64,000 nt of DNA from Lathyrus oleraceus (taxonomy: Eukaryota; Streptophyta; Magnoliopsida; Fabales; Fabaceae). Both the position numbers and the translations under genes were made by a program. Under the pieces are notes generated by a model that worked only from the letters and a program-made list of their open reading frames with translations, did no database searches and was not told the origin of the DNA. How positions within the stretch are numbered: the stretch's first letter is position 1; each line of letters starts with the position of its first letter. Of this stretch, positions 53,313-63,910 are shown one piece after another. The stretch spans positions 181,368,294 to 181,432,293 of the forward strand of contig NC_066585.1 in the NCBI RefSeq assembly GCF_024323335.1, given 5' to 3'.

Positions 53313-55383
53313 ATGGAAGAAGCTATGCTTAGCGACGAATTACCAAAATTCAGTGATATTAGACGCTATTTCTGCCCCTACTGCGCTATCTGTAGGTCCA
53401 AAAAAACCCTAATCACCTCCCACATCAATTCCCAACACAAGGTACTATTTTTGTTGAACACCGTTTACTTTTAGTTTTTATTTTGTTTAATTATTTTGAT
53501 TAAAATGGTATATTGGATTGTTGATGAGAATTTTTTATGTGTATTTTAGGAAGAGTTGGAGAAAGCAAAAGTTGAATCTCAACATGAAGCAGATCTTACT
53601 TTGAACGATAATACTTGTGAGGAATGTGGTGCTAATTTCAAAAAACATGCTTATTTGTTGCAGCATATGCAAAGCCATTCTCTTGAGGTATTTGTTTAAT
53701 AACAATTTTCATTTTTCTATCTGAATTAAGGCTTCTGAGTTTTCATGGTTTATACTTAAAATTTAATTAATTTGTTCCGTCACTAAGGATTCTGTATCAA
53801 TTGGATAGTTCTTATGGATAAATATGAAGATCATATGCCTGTTTCTGTGTTTGGTGTTGAACTAGAATTATATTTCTTGAAAAGTATTAATATGGGTGAA
53901 CTAAAGATACATGTTTTTGCAGGAAAGTAATGTTTTAGACACTAAAATGATCTATATAATTATGGACATTATAGTGTGAAGCATTTGGATCCCAGAGAAA
54001 GAACTCCAATATGCGCGAGGCATCACACTTGGCCTTGATGGATTAGTATCAGGTTGGGAGACCTCCTGAGAAGCTTCATCAAGGATATGCCTTGGTCACG
54101 CTCAATTCAAAACGAGGTTGGCAGTTTGTTCATATGTGTTTCTCTTGTTCTTGTCATGGTTTATCGGTAGTTTTTTTTTTTTACTTTCTTTTCGTTTTTC
54201 TTGCTTTAATATGTTTTTTTTGTGATTTGTTACAGAGGTCATATGTATGTACCCTTGAGGATTGTAATGCAAGTTACAGAAGAAAGGACCATTTGAATCG
54301 TCACCTTCTACAGCATCAAGGGAAAAATTTCAAATGTCCCGTTGAGAGTTGCAAAAGTGATTTCTCTTTGCAAAGCAATTTGAAAAGACATCTTGGTGAG
54401 ATCCATGATGAAAATTCTACACCTGCTAGGAATGGTGAGAATCAGAAGCGTTTTGTATGTCCTGAAATTGGTTGCGGAAAGGTTTTTCGATATGCATCAC
54501 AGCTACAGAAGCATGAAGATTCTCATGGTATGTTTTCTTTCTTTTGTTTTTTCTATATGAATTAGCTCTTTTTCCATGGAATGTTTGTAGTATTGTCATT
54601 TATTTGGATTTTCTGAAATGTGTTGGCACAATTTTGAATGAAGTGTTTGTTATGCAGTTAAGCTGGAGACAGTTGACGTGGTGTGCTTAGAGCCAGGTTG
54701 CTTGAAACATTTCACCAATTCCGAGTGCCTTAAGGCTCATGTTAAGTCCTGCCATCAATATGTAACCTGTGACACTTGTGGGACTAAGCAACTGAAGAAG
54801 AACATGAAAAGGCATCTACGTACACACGAAACCGGCACTTCATCAGAACCCTTTAAATGTGAATTTAAGGATTGTGACTGCACATTCTCAACTGTAAGAT
54901 GCCTCCATTGTCATTGCATGCATGCTACCTTAGTTCTAAATTTTTTGTTGTCATATTTTATTAACTTTGAATATCCAATTGTGGGTTTGCATCAACAGAA
55001 ATCTAATCTTCAAAAGCATGAGAAGGCAGTACACTCTGAAGTAAGGCCTTTTGTGTGTGGATTTCCTAACTGTGGCATGAGATTTGCTTACAAACATGTG
55101 AGAGACAATCATGAAAAGACGGCAAAACATCTTTTTACCCTTGTAAGTTCTGTTGCTTGTTCTCGTTGTTTACGAGTTTGTGATGGATTATTGTTTGAAC
55201 TGAAATGCTGATCAAGATTTACTTGATATATAGGGTGATTTTGAAGAAGCTGATGAAGAATTCAGGTCAAGGCCAAGGGGAGGGGTGAAGAGAAAATGTC
55301 CTACGGTAGATATGTTGATTAGGAAGACAGTTACTCCACCTGGTCAATTGGAGAACTTGTTGTTTAAGCAGACTTGTGAGTAA
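53313..55383 (+). CDS. TFIIIA: Transcription factor IIIA, nine C2H2 zinc fingers, 362 aa
   Basis: Exons 53313-53441, 53550-53687, 54236-54527, 54658-54893, 54999-55142 and 55234-55383 join in frame to 362 residues and TAA. Nine C2H2 units follow: a variant first finger in [11 protein letters not shown]...HINSQH, then CEECGANF...HMQSH, CTLEDC...HLLQH, CPVESC...HLGEIH, CPEIGC...HEDSH, CLEPGC...[14 protein letters not shown]...HLRTH, CEFKDC...HEKAVH and CGFPNC...HEKTAKH. The long spacer between fingers 1 and 2 is as in plant TFIIIA. The protein binds the internal promoter of 5S rRNA genes and 5S rRNA itself in the nucleus. The tail is basic ([11 protein letters not shown]). A cassette exon in the third intron position (53975-54094) provides autoregulation. 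An upstream in-frame ATG at 53199 exists, but its extension is AT-derived, so I chose 53313. Confidence 0.96.
53975..54094 (+). ncRNA. P5SM: P5SM cassette exon: 5S rRNA mimic in the TFIIIA pre-mRNA
   Basis: Between TFIIIA exons 2 and 3, a segment bounded by AG (53973-53974) and GT (54095-54096) is 120 nt long. It contains the 5S rRNA blocks GGATCCCA (53987), GAACTCC (54001) and AGGTTGGGAGACCTCCTGAG (54051-54070) in the right order and spacing. If included, the frame hits a TAG after 23 codons (54044-54046), so the transcript would be a nonsense-mediated decay target. In plants this exon is known to bind ribosomal protein L5, which causes skipping and links TFIIIA output to L5/5S balance. Exon ends were read from splice motifs. 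It is not a 5S gene: the A-box and C-box region is not kept, and it lies inside the TFIIIA intron. Confidence 0.92.
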
Positions 55384-55618
55384 GATGGATCACACAACTA
55401 TCTACGCGTTAAGTTTTGACTGTATATTTTGTAGAAATTATGTATTTAGTAAGATTATGATTTGTGCTACACTTATCAGATTAAGGATTATAATGTATAA
55501 TGTATACTTATGAATGATGATTTATGTATTTATTAGTTTGTGTGAAAATTAAATGGAGATTTTTCTAGCGACAGATTATAGAAAGGCCAATCTACTAAAC
55601 ATACTTTTTGCAATTTAA
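55384..55618 (+). other. Probable TFIIIA 3' UTR
   Basis: An AT-rich 235 bp stretch after the TFIIIA stop, with aataa-like motifs (aatgtataatg near 55490). It ends where the duplicated exon fragment starts. Confidence 0.5.
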
Positions 55619-55947
55619 CCTGTTGGGAATGTTAATTCCTACTCAGCCAGGCTTACCGAGACAGTTCATGTGGGAATAAATTCTCAGAGTTTTGGAGCTA
55701 GTAAGGAGCATGGATCATTCGCCGCTGCTTCTGGTGGTGGCGGTGGTTATCCAATTGCGTGGTCAATGAGGAGGGAGGTGTCAGGTGCTGTTGAGTCGGA
55801 ACAAGCTGCTTGGTCTGCTGCTAATGCTGTTTCCAAGTTGGCTCATGCCAGTGCCTTTGATAAGGTGTATTCTGGTAGATGGCAGTCTGTCCATTATCAG
55901 ACAGATGTTGAGGTGGTCAGACCTTCTGAAGTGGAGGGTAGACCGCC
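55619..55947 (+). pseudogene. Duplicated piece of exon 2 of the 624-aa gene
   Basis: Matches 47423-47742 nearly base for base, with a handful of changes, from cctgttgggaat to tagaccgc. It keeps the open frame for about 98 codons (for example SQSFGASKEHGS, VESEQAAWSAANAVSKL), but has no start, no splice sites and different flanks. It runs in the same orientation as the source gene, 8 kb away, with TFIIIA between them. It is most likely a leftover of a segmental duplication, or a captured gene piece. Confidence 0.88.
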
Positions 55948-55951
55948 ATTT

Positions 55952-58027
55952 GACTCTTGTATTTGACTCTTGCTTTATTAGGATCTTTGCCTTGCATTTG
56001 ATTCTTACTTTCTTAGCATCATTCCTCACCCACTTCACCCCTATCCTAAGATTGTGGTTAACCAAATCATGGTAACAAAACCACTTTGTGGTTATAGTTT
56101 AATAAACCAAGTTATTTTACAATAAACCGGTTTAAAATTTGTTTGATTTCGGTTTAAAACTCGTTAACATTTAGATTTGTATATAAATTGTTTTTCTAGT
56201 AATTGAATTGATTTTAAATCTATATAATATAATTTACTAACAAAAACTAGCCAAAGAAAACTGAAAAAAATATCAATTTTAATTTTAGGAAAAAATCATA
56301 TTAATGAAAGAAGTTTATAAAATTAACACCGAATAAAAATAAAAATAAAAAAATTGAAAAAAAAAGAAATACACAAACAAAAAATTGGAGAAAAGAATAA
56401 CAAAAACAAATGTATAACCACAACTTTGGAAAACAAGTATAAGATTCAATAGAATAAGAATTTTTGTAAATTAGTCTTATAATTAAAGTTCTATGATTTG
56501 GTTTTGTAATTTTTTTTAGGTTTTAAAATATGAAAATAATAAAATTTATTTGTTAGTCTAATTTTACAATTTTTTTTGAAAATTATCTTTAATTGGGATA
56601 AAAACTAAAATATGTTTTAGAGGTTTTGATTTTTAATTTGTAGTTTTGAAAATTAAAAAAGAAAAAAAATTGAAAAATGATACACTATTTATTATTAAAA
56701 TGTTTTATAGGTTTTGATTTTTTGGAAATTGAGAAGAGGAAAAAAACAATAAAAATTAATACATTTTTTATTAATGGTAAAATTTATAATACTATATAAT
56801 TTATTTATTTTAAAAGTGAGATTATTAAACATATATTTTTTTAATTTCTTTTCTTTAAATTTTTTTTTAAAAAGAAAATGGAATAGTAAAATAATTTTAC
56901 TTTATCAATCGATCACTATAATGTATCCGTTATATTAGATGATATTTTTTAAATTAATTGTATGACATGACTGAATGATAAATTTTTATTGGATAATAAC
57001 GAAGAATTATTTTACACTGTGCATACCCATTATTTTTTTTTTTTAAAAATTGATTTAAAAAATAATTTTTAAAAGTTACAAACCCAATTTTTTCTTTAAA
57101 ACATTTTCCCTATATTCAATATGTTTCTTTAAAATATTAAAAGATATATATTTTTAAATCAAATAAAAAAATAACTTGTTATAACTACAACTTTTTTATT
57201 CATAAAGTTTAAATTTAAAATCTTGTTTGTGCAATATAATTTGAGTTCTACTAGGAGCAATATAAATGAGTAATGTTGATTAATTGAAAGCATAATTAAG
57301 AAAAGGATTATGATTCTAGAAAAACATTAAATTTAAGAAGATAGTTGTAATCAATGTTTTAAAAATTGAACCGAATCAGACGGTTCAATCGGTTGGACCG
57401 GAAACTGAAGATGAATCGGTTGGGTTAACCTTTCAAAATCGTTAGTGGCTCAAAACCGGAGTAAAATTGGAAAAACCGGAATGAACCGTTTAAAACCATT
57501 CAAACCAATGAACTGAAGTCGATTTTGTAAAACCGTCTGGTTCAAAAAAACTGCATAAAATTAACCATTTTTTTTTTAATTTTAATATGTCAATATCAAA
57601 ATTTAACATAAATTCTCCAATCACAAAAAATAATTTCAGATATTTTTTACAACCATACAAACTTCTAAATTTTGTCATTCCATTATGATTTTTCTTTCAA
57701 CCACACTCCATCATCACCATGCTGTCTTTTTTAAACATAGTCACGATATCCAACTCAATATTGATTTCCGTTTAAGTCAATATTGTTTGTTGTCAATTAA
57801 AACTTGTTTGTCGTAGTTAAACTCAAATTCGTTCTTTTTTTGTTGTTTAATGAAGTATATTGTATTGTTTATTTTTGGTATTCTATCTTATTTAATTGAG
57901 GTATTCTTAATTATTTGAATTTTATTTTAGTTATTATATTCTATTATTTTAATTTTGGTTTGAATTAGTTTAATTTTTTTTATTGTAATTCTTTAATTTT
58001 GGTCAAGTTATTCTTAAATGAAGGTTG
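55952..58027. other. AT-rich intergenic stretch
   Basis: No gene is supported. At 57340-57545 there is ccgaatcagacggttcaatcg, ggttggaccgg and gaaccgtttaaaacc, motif-rich sequence typical of subterminal parts of plant DNA transposons (the aaaccgg/ccggttt type). At 56100-56160 there is a similar smaller patch. I could not pair ends with target duplications. Confidence 0.4.
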
Positions 58028-58189
58028 AAATGAAGGATTTTTTTACTCAAATACCCCACATTTTCAAAAAAAAATCCCAAAATAATCCAATTTTCAAACA
58101 AATTCCCAATCTACCCTAATTTAAAAAAAAAAATCTTAAGGCAAATGCTCCAAACCAATTGGCGCCTACCCTTAATTTTTAAGAGGGGG

Positions 58190-58282
58190 CGCCAATTGAA
58201 TTGGCAACACCACATGATGTTGTCAATCCAATTGGCATCCATGTGTATAAAGTGAGAGGATGCGCCAATTGGTCTGCCGCCT
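58190..58282. repeat. MULE left TIR (inner part)
   Basis: Reads gcgccaattgaattggcaac, then tgttgtcaatccaattggc and gcgccaattggtctgccgcc. The same blocks occur inverted at 63911-64000. Each arm also contains its own inverted ccaattggc/gccaattgg pairs, so it can fold as a hairpin. Confidence 0.85.
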
Positions 58283-58362
58283 CAGTTTAATGTGCATTTT
58301 TTTTATAAATAGAGGTGTTATGTGATTCATTTTTCCATATCCCTTTTCGTCAAATTGAAAAC

Positions 58363-58632
58363 ATGTTTGGTGTTCGTCGCCGCTATGGAAAAATGATTTA
58401 TTTGAGAGATAAGCCTCTGATGTTAATGCTCTTCTGGAACATTTGTCGTTTTGATCAACTAAAGAGGGAGTTGATTCGTTGGTTAGATGGAAAAATACCA
58501 GAAGGGGAAAAAATTAGAAGTATTGAGAAACTCGATAGTATATTTGGTTGAGTGCGAGTAAAAACTGATAAGAATGCTAGGGAAATGATGTTTGGACCAG
58601 ATGACATCAGTTTGATTGTTGTAATCAGTTAG
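58363..58632 (+). pseudogene. Small MULE-associated ORF (about 89 codons, one stop)
   Basis: From ATG 58363 the frame reads MFGVRRRYGKMIYLRDKP, then LKRELIRWLDGKIPEGEK and SIEKLDSIFG, hits TGA at 58549 (probably from a TGG tryptophan codon) and continues in the same frame VRVKTDKNAREMMFGPDDI to TAG at 58630-58632. A TATA box (ttataaatagagg, about 58303) lies 55 bp upstream, at the inner edge of the TIR. An in-frame ATG at 58315 would add 16 residues. The product is basic and leucine-rich, and I do not recognise it. It runs toward the transposase gene (tail to tail). Frame continuity across the stop and its placement suggest a real element gene in its ancestor. Confidence 0.55.
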
Positions 58633-58825
58633 AAATGTTATTTTTAAATATTATGGTTAAGTATTTTCATCTGTATTTGATATTTGTTTTTTGTGTTGTT
58701 TATTTAGACTTGTTCTGTTTTAAGTGTGCTTATGTTGGAGTGATGTTTGTTGTTAACCTTGTTGTAACAAAAAGTTAATGTTATATAAAAATCCAAGGTT
58801 ACAAAAATTGAAAGGAGGTACTAAA

Positions 58826-61251
58826 TTATGATGCAGAGGTTGCTCCTAGATTGTGACATTTGTTCTTATTGTGTCTGGGTTGACGACATATACTACATAA
58901 TCTTATTATTTTATCAGTCGTATCCATTTCTGTTCTAATACGCGTGCTGTTTGGTCGTCCTTTTTTCTTTCTTCGCATCTCATTGTTGTGCCAAACTATG
59001 TCCCCTTCATATGAATGCCAATATTCCTCAATTGCTAGCACTGAGAAGCTTTCGTTATAGACATTCATGATGGTAATGACCTTGTAAACATCAGATAAAT
59101 GGCTGTAAGCGTCTTGGCGAGTATGTGTGCATGCCGCAATGGCATGGGAGTAAGGAATACGGAAAGCCTGGAACTTTCCATAGTCGCACCAACTTTTGTT
59201 TAGTCTGACAACATAGGATGAATTTGCCTCCCCTCGTTGTGGTCCATTATTTCCTGTACACTGAAATTTTGCCTATGACGGTCAAAGATTGTAACCGCGT
59301 GTGTGCTAGCTTTAATAGTTTCCCCTTTTTACACTTTCATACAACATTCACTGAATAATTGACCTGACATTAATACTGCACTCCATCTTTCACCTCTAGT
59401 TGCAAGGTAGATGCCAACCTAAAATAGGTTGTTCTGACCAATGCGGTTATTGGTAGATTTCTAATGCCTTTGCATACACCCTTCATGCATTCCACAAAGT
59501 TTGTTGTCATGTGGCCCCATCGACAACCTCTATCAAATACCCTTGTCCACTGCTCTAATGGTATGTTATCCACCCACCTTCCTACATCTGCATTAGACAA
59601 TCTAATTTTGTCACGGTAATGTTGAAATGACGGTTGAGTTAGAGCATACCCTGCATTCACCACTTTTTTGCGAAGGTTCTTGTCTTTGATTGCACGCATG
59701 GAGTTGTGTGTGATATGTCTAATGCAATAGACATGGGTAGAAGGAGGATCATGTCATCCGTTATCATGGTTATTGTAAGCACTCTCAATGGTAGCATGTC
59801 TATCTGAAATCAAACAGAGATTGATGTGTGGAACGACATGTGTTATGAGATGACGAAGGAAGAAACCCCAACCACCAGCGATTTTACCTTCAACTAGAGC
59901 AAAGGCAATGTGAAATACATTATTGTTGTTGTCTTGTGCAATAGCCATAAGCAAAGTACCCTTGTATTTTCCATATAACCATATTCCATCAATTTGAATA
60001 ATAGGTTTGAAGAATGCAAAACCTTTGATGCATGGTTGAAACGCCTAAAAGAGGTTGTGAAAGATTCTATTTCCAGCAACACAAGTTCTGTCTGGCGTAA
60101 ATGCTGGCAATGTCTCCATAATTGCAACAGTTCCTGGTGCGTATGTTTTAAGTTCCCATAAAAACCGTGACAATTCTTTGTATGAATCCTCCCAGTTGCC
60201 GAATACCTGTTCAACAACCTTTGTCCTTGCAATCCACGCTTTCTTGTAAGATGGAGTATAATTATATCTTGTGACGATATGCGATATTATTATACTCACC
60301 TTCACTGATGGGTTTTTGTTAACAAGCAATAAAATGTCTTGACATATCTATTCAACGCTTAATTCACGGTGATCTTGTACAACATTACCGGCAATGCAAT
60401 TGTGAGGTGGGTCTATAGAAGCTATCTCTAAGAATCGCTTCTCTTCTTGTGAGACGCAGCCAACCGAAACTTGCAAAGGATGTTACGACATTCGATGACA
60501 TACCTTCTCGAATCAGTGTGTTTCACGGTGAAATTAGCAGAGTTATTCATGTGAAATTTTTTGATAGCTCGCACACATTCTTCTTTAGTGCGGAACATGT
60601 CTCCCGCTTTTAACTCACCCTCTGATCGTGGATATGGGTTATAAAAAACACTGGTGGATGTTTCATCGTCATGCATATCCATGTTTGTCATATGTTGAGG
60701 CGGATTACATACATGTCTTGGAGGTAATGGCGCTGGATGATCGTCATCTTCAATGTTGTTTTTCAACATATGATCGACCTGTGTCTCGTTTCTTCTTCTT
60801 CTTCATCAACGACGTTGACTTTTGCTTCTGCTTCTAGGTCGGCTTCATTTGAGTTTTCTGAATCAAATTCATTAGGTTCAGCTTGATTAGTTATATGAGA
60901 TTGTTAAGATGGTATACTTGGTTGAAGAGTAATATATAACTCAATAGAGTTGCAACCAGAATGTTCGTAACTACCAAACATATATTCAACATCTTCATCG
61001 TCCCTTACCTTTAGCCGGTAAAATTTACATTGATCGTTCTCGAAATAAATTGGATTTTGATACGTGATTTGTGACACAAGACCAAATCATATGCAAGATT
61101 CTATTCGTTTTTTCAAATGCAAGAAATTTGAATTTCTCTTGATTATAATTTAGATAGTATCGGTGTTTCAAAAACAAAAGCCTTATACATCACACTCATA
61201 TGTCTCACTGTTGTAGTGAGCATTGATAATATATTTGGATGCAGATGACAT
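58826..61251 (-). pseudogene. mudrA-like MULE transposase
   Basis: The minus strand from ATG 61251 reads MSSASKYIINAHYN, then, with stops and frame changes, the N-terminal dimerisation/PB1-like part (KFYRLKVRDDEDVEYMFGSY), a MuDR DNA-binding domain (GDMFRTKEECVRAIKKFHMNN, CRNILCKFRLAAS; about 60620-60430), and the transposase core (IQIDGIWLYGKYKGTLLMAIAQD, LISDRHATIESAY, NFVECMKGVCKGIRNLP), which keeps the DDE residues. At the end there is a zinc knuckle CSICRQPRHNKNKC (about 58880). The SWIM region (59050-59340) is frame-broken. The protein would cut and rejoin the element at its TIRs. Stops (for example at about 60348, 60046 and 59752) disable it. It is divergent from the PMD gene across 365 bp. 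Confidence 0.88.
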
Positions 61252-61616
61252 TGTAATATTTGGGTGTTGATGAATAGTAAAATTTTTGATGCAGGTGAAT
61301 TTGTGTTGGTTTGAGGATGACATAGGAAGACACTTAAATAGAAAGTGACATTTCATGCATGCAAGACCTAACGCCATTCCATTTGGCGCCTGCATGCATT
61401 ATTTGTACATGGGCGCCAGTCCATATAGCGCCTTGTATGTGTAGACCTCGAGATTCTGCATTGCATGGAAATAGCCATTGCATGCCTATTTCTCCATGCA
61501 TGCAAACTTTTGCATGTCTCTCATTATAAATAGTCATGCAATAATCACTTATTCATCACCAACAATCACTTCTACATCTGTAACAACCACTTTATCATCT
61601 GCAACACTATGATAAG
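61252..61616. promoter_or_regulatory. Divergent promoter region between mudrA-like and PMD genes
   Basis: The region holds three GGCGCC/GCGCC motifs (61396-61440; two inverted with respect to each other) that recall the TIR, several gcatgc/tgcatg (RY-like) repeats (61455-61515), and on the plus side a TATA box cattataaatag (about 61523), 90 bp before the PMD start codon. It serves two start codons 365 bp apart, so both genes are probably controlled here. Confidence 0.55.
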
Positions 61617-63806
61617 ATGTCTCTGCTCACTATTGGTGAATCGTATAGAGACATAGTTGCAAACATAAAAACTTATGTAAGTGTTTACTTCTTGTATGAT
61701 TTTTCTAACACAATTTTTTATAAAGTAACTTATTTTGTTGTTTATTTTATAGGATGTTTCTAGGTTTCGAACTCATGTCCACGAATTTGTTCACATGGAC
61801 GCGATGATTCAACCTTATGTCGAACTCGCTGGTTTTGGACATGTGAGCAAAATAATGTCTTGATCGGTTCATACTAAATTTACTCTTGCATTATGTGAAA
61901 GATGGCGTCCCGAGACACACACATTCTGGTTTCCAACCGGTGAATGTACTGTGACGTTAGAAGATGTCTACATGTTATTGGGACTGTCTATTGAAGGTAA
62001 GACGATAAATGGTAAAACTAACCATGCGAATTCAATTTGCATGGACCTCTTGGATGCTGACTTGTTAGATGATAACTCGAGAGGTCAAGGTACACTCCTT
62101 TCACGCCTTAAGGCATATTACAACAACTTACAATTAGATGAAAATTCTACCGATGGCGCTCGAATAATAAAAACTAGGTGTTATACTATGCTTTTAATTG
62201 GTTTATTTTTATTTCTTGAAGGTAGTGGTTCTAGTATGCATGTTATGTATTTATCTTTACTAAGGCATGTAGATAGAATAAGAAGTTACAGTTGGGGGTC
62301 CGCTTGTTTGGTTTATCTTTATAGCTCTTTGTGTAAAAATGCACACAAATACACATCTATATTTTCTGAATGTGTTGTTTTGCTCCAAGCATGGGGTTGG
62401 TCCAAACTACCGTCCCTAGCGCCCGTCAACCATAACCCGTTCACATTCCCGTATGTGCAAAAGTAAGCTCTTAACAAATGACTATATTTACTTACTTTAC
62501 CGATTATTATGTCTAAATAATATATTTACTTTTATGGTGCATATGGTCGACACATGGTATGAGTTATAACAGATGTCCTAAACACTATATTACCTAATAT
62601 TGCAATCTCTTGGATCACCATCGACCGACATATGTATTGTCATTAACCTAATTAATTCGTAATAATTTGTTAATTTCTTCTAACAAGTTTGTAATCTAAT
62701 ATATGTTCACATTTCAGTTAATTTGACGTCCATATCTAAGTTTGGATCATGACCATGAAATCAACGAACAAGACGCAACCGTTTCGATTGCATGCACACC
62801 AATCATAAGATTCACCACTGTGGAGATGCACAATAGTGATCGTGTTAAATTGCAGTTCAATATGCTTCAACACATCCCAGATCCCCTGACAAACCTTAGA
62901 GAATGACATCTACGAAAAGTTAACGAACAATGGAACTTTAACCCATGGCAAAGCTTCGCTAGATCTGAGTGTCGAAAATGGAAGCACCGACAAGATCATG
63001 TCTTAACCGACGCTGTGATGCCAACCGAAGAAAAACCAGCTCGTAATTATATGACTTGGTACAGATCGGTTGGATTTGAGTTCATTGCTGAGGATATGTA
63101 CCTATACGACCCACACCAGGAAACTTACATACAAGAATGTTCAACATCTAACCCCTAACAACATTGTCAGACCGGTTACTCACAACCCCCTATACATCAA
63201 AATTTTCGATCCACAAACACATAAATCTACGACCCTAACATGCCAAACACCCAACCACAATACCAAGAGCATACCCCGTACCACCACCAACAAGTAGATC
63301 ATCATCAAGACACCTAACATCGTTATGCACCCAACACATCACCATATCATAGCCACCTTAGCCAAAACACTCAAAGATCTTTTAACACCAACCGTCCCTC
63401 CTCCTACTATAGCCAAGAAGCCAAAACATCACAAAACCAAAACATGCAACAACCATATGGCTACCAAACACCACAACAATCATTTCAACCTTTCCTCGAC
63501 GCATCATTCACACCAATGTCTCCCTTCAATCGTCCTGGTTTCCCTCTAATAACTCAAACACAACCCAACTACTCTAGGATGGGTCATGAACTCAGCTATG
63601 GCGGTAGCTCTTCAATGCATACACAAGACGATGCAGATTTGTCTGAATATCTCAGACTATTTCCTGCAGTTGGTGGTGATGTTCCTGGGTCCTCAGATAC
63701 TCAAACACCTGGGGTGAATCATCAACGTGGGTTAGGGCCACGAGTTCGGGTAGCTAGGGGATATGGGGGCGAAGATCGGTTAGGTCATCCCGGTCAACGA
63801 CATTAG
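61617..63806 (+). pseudogene. Plant mobile domain (PMD, PF10536-like) gene
   Basis: Exon 1 is 61617-61676 (MSLLTIGESYRDIVANIKTY) and exon 2 is 61753-about 62462, bounded by GT-AG. Exon 2 carries VSRFRTHVHEFVHMD, a TLALCERWRPETHTFWFP block, TGECTVTLEDVYMLLGLSIEG and AWGWSKLPSLAP, all recognisable as the plant mobile domain (serine/threonine phosphatase 7 long-form-like and MAIN-like families). A TGA (61858-61860) breaks exon 2. Later parts include MTWYRSVGFEFIAEDMYLYDP (about 63040-63105) and a proline/glutamine-rich tail ending ...GLGPRVRVARGYGGEDRLG at 63806. The PMD is known as a transposon-associated domain of unsettled function. Frame breaks follow exon 2. Confidence 0.8.
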
Positions 63807-63910
63807 TCTTTTTGTGTAAACGCATATTAATATTAATATGAATTGGTCAGATTTCAAATTTTATTTAAAATGCACAATGTTTTTCAAAAAAAATTACGAA
63901 ACACACACAA

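Noticed and set aside
53975..54094. A real 5S rRNA gene
   Set aside because: Lies inside a TFIIIA intron with splice borders, lacks most of the internal promoter and shares only selected 5S blocks; a mimic exon fits better.
57340..57545. Possible transposon with accggtt motifs
   Set aside because: No paired ends or target duplication could be found.
60628..60837. Plus-strand ORF of 69 codons
   Set aside because: It is the antisense shadow of the MuDR domain in the transposase gene.
63070..63549. Two open frames of 74-75 codons
   Set aside because: They are shifted readings of the Pro/Gln-rich tail of the PMD gene.
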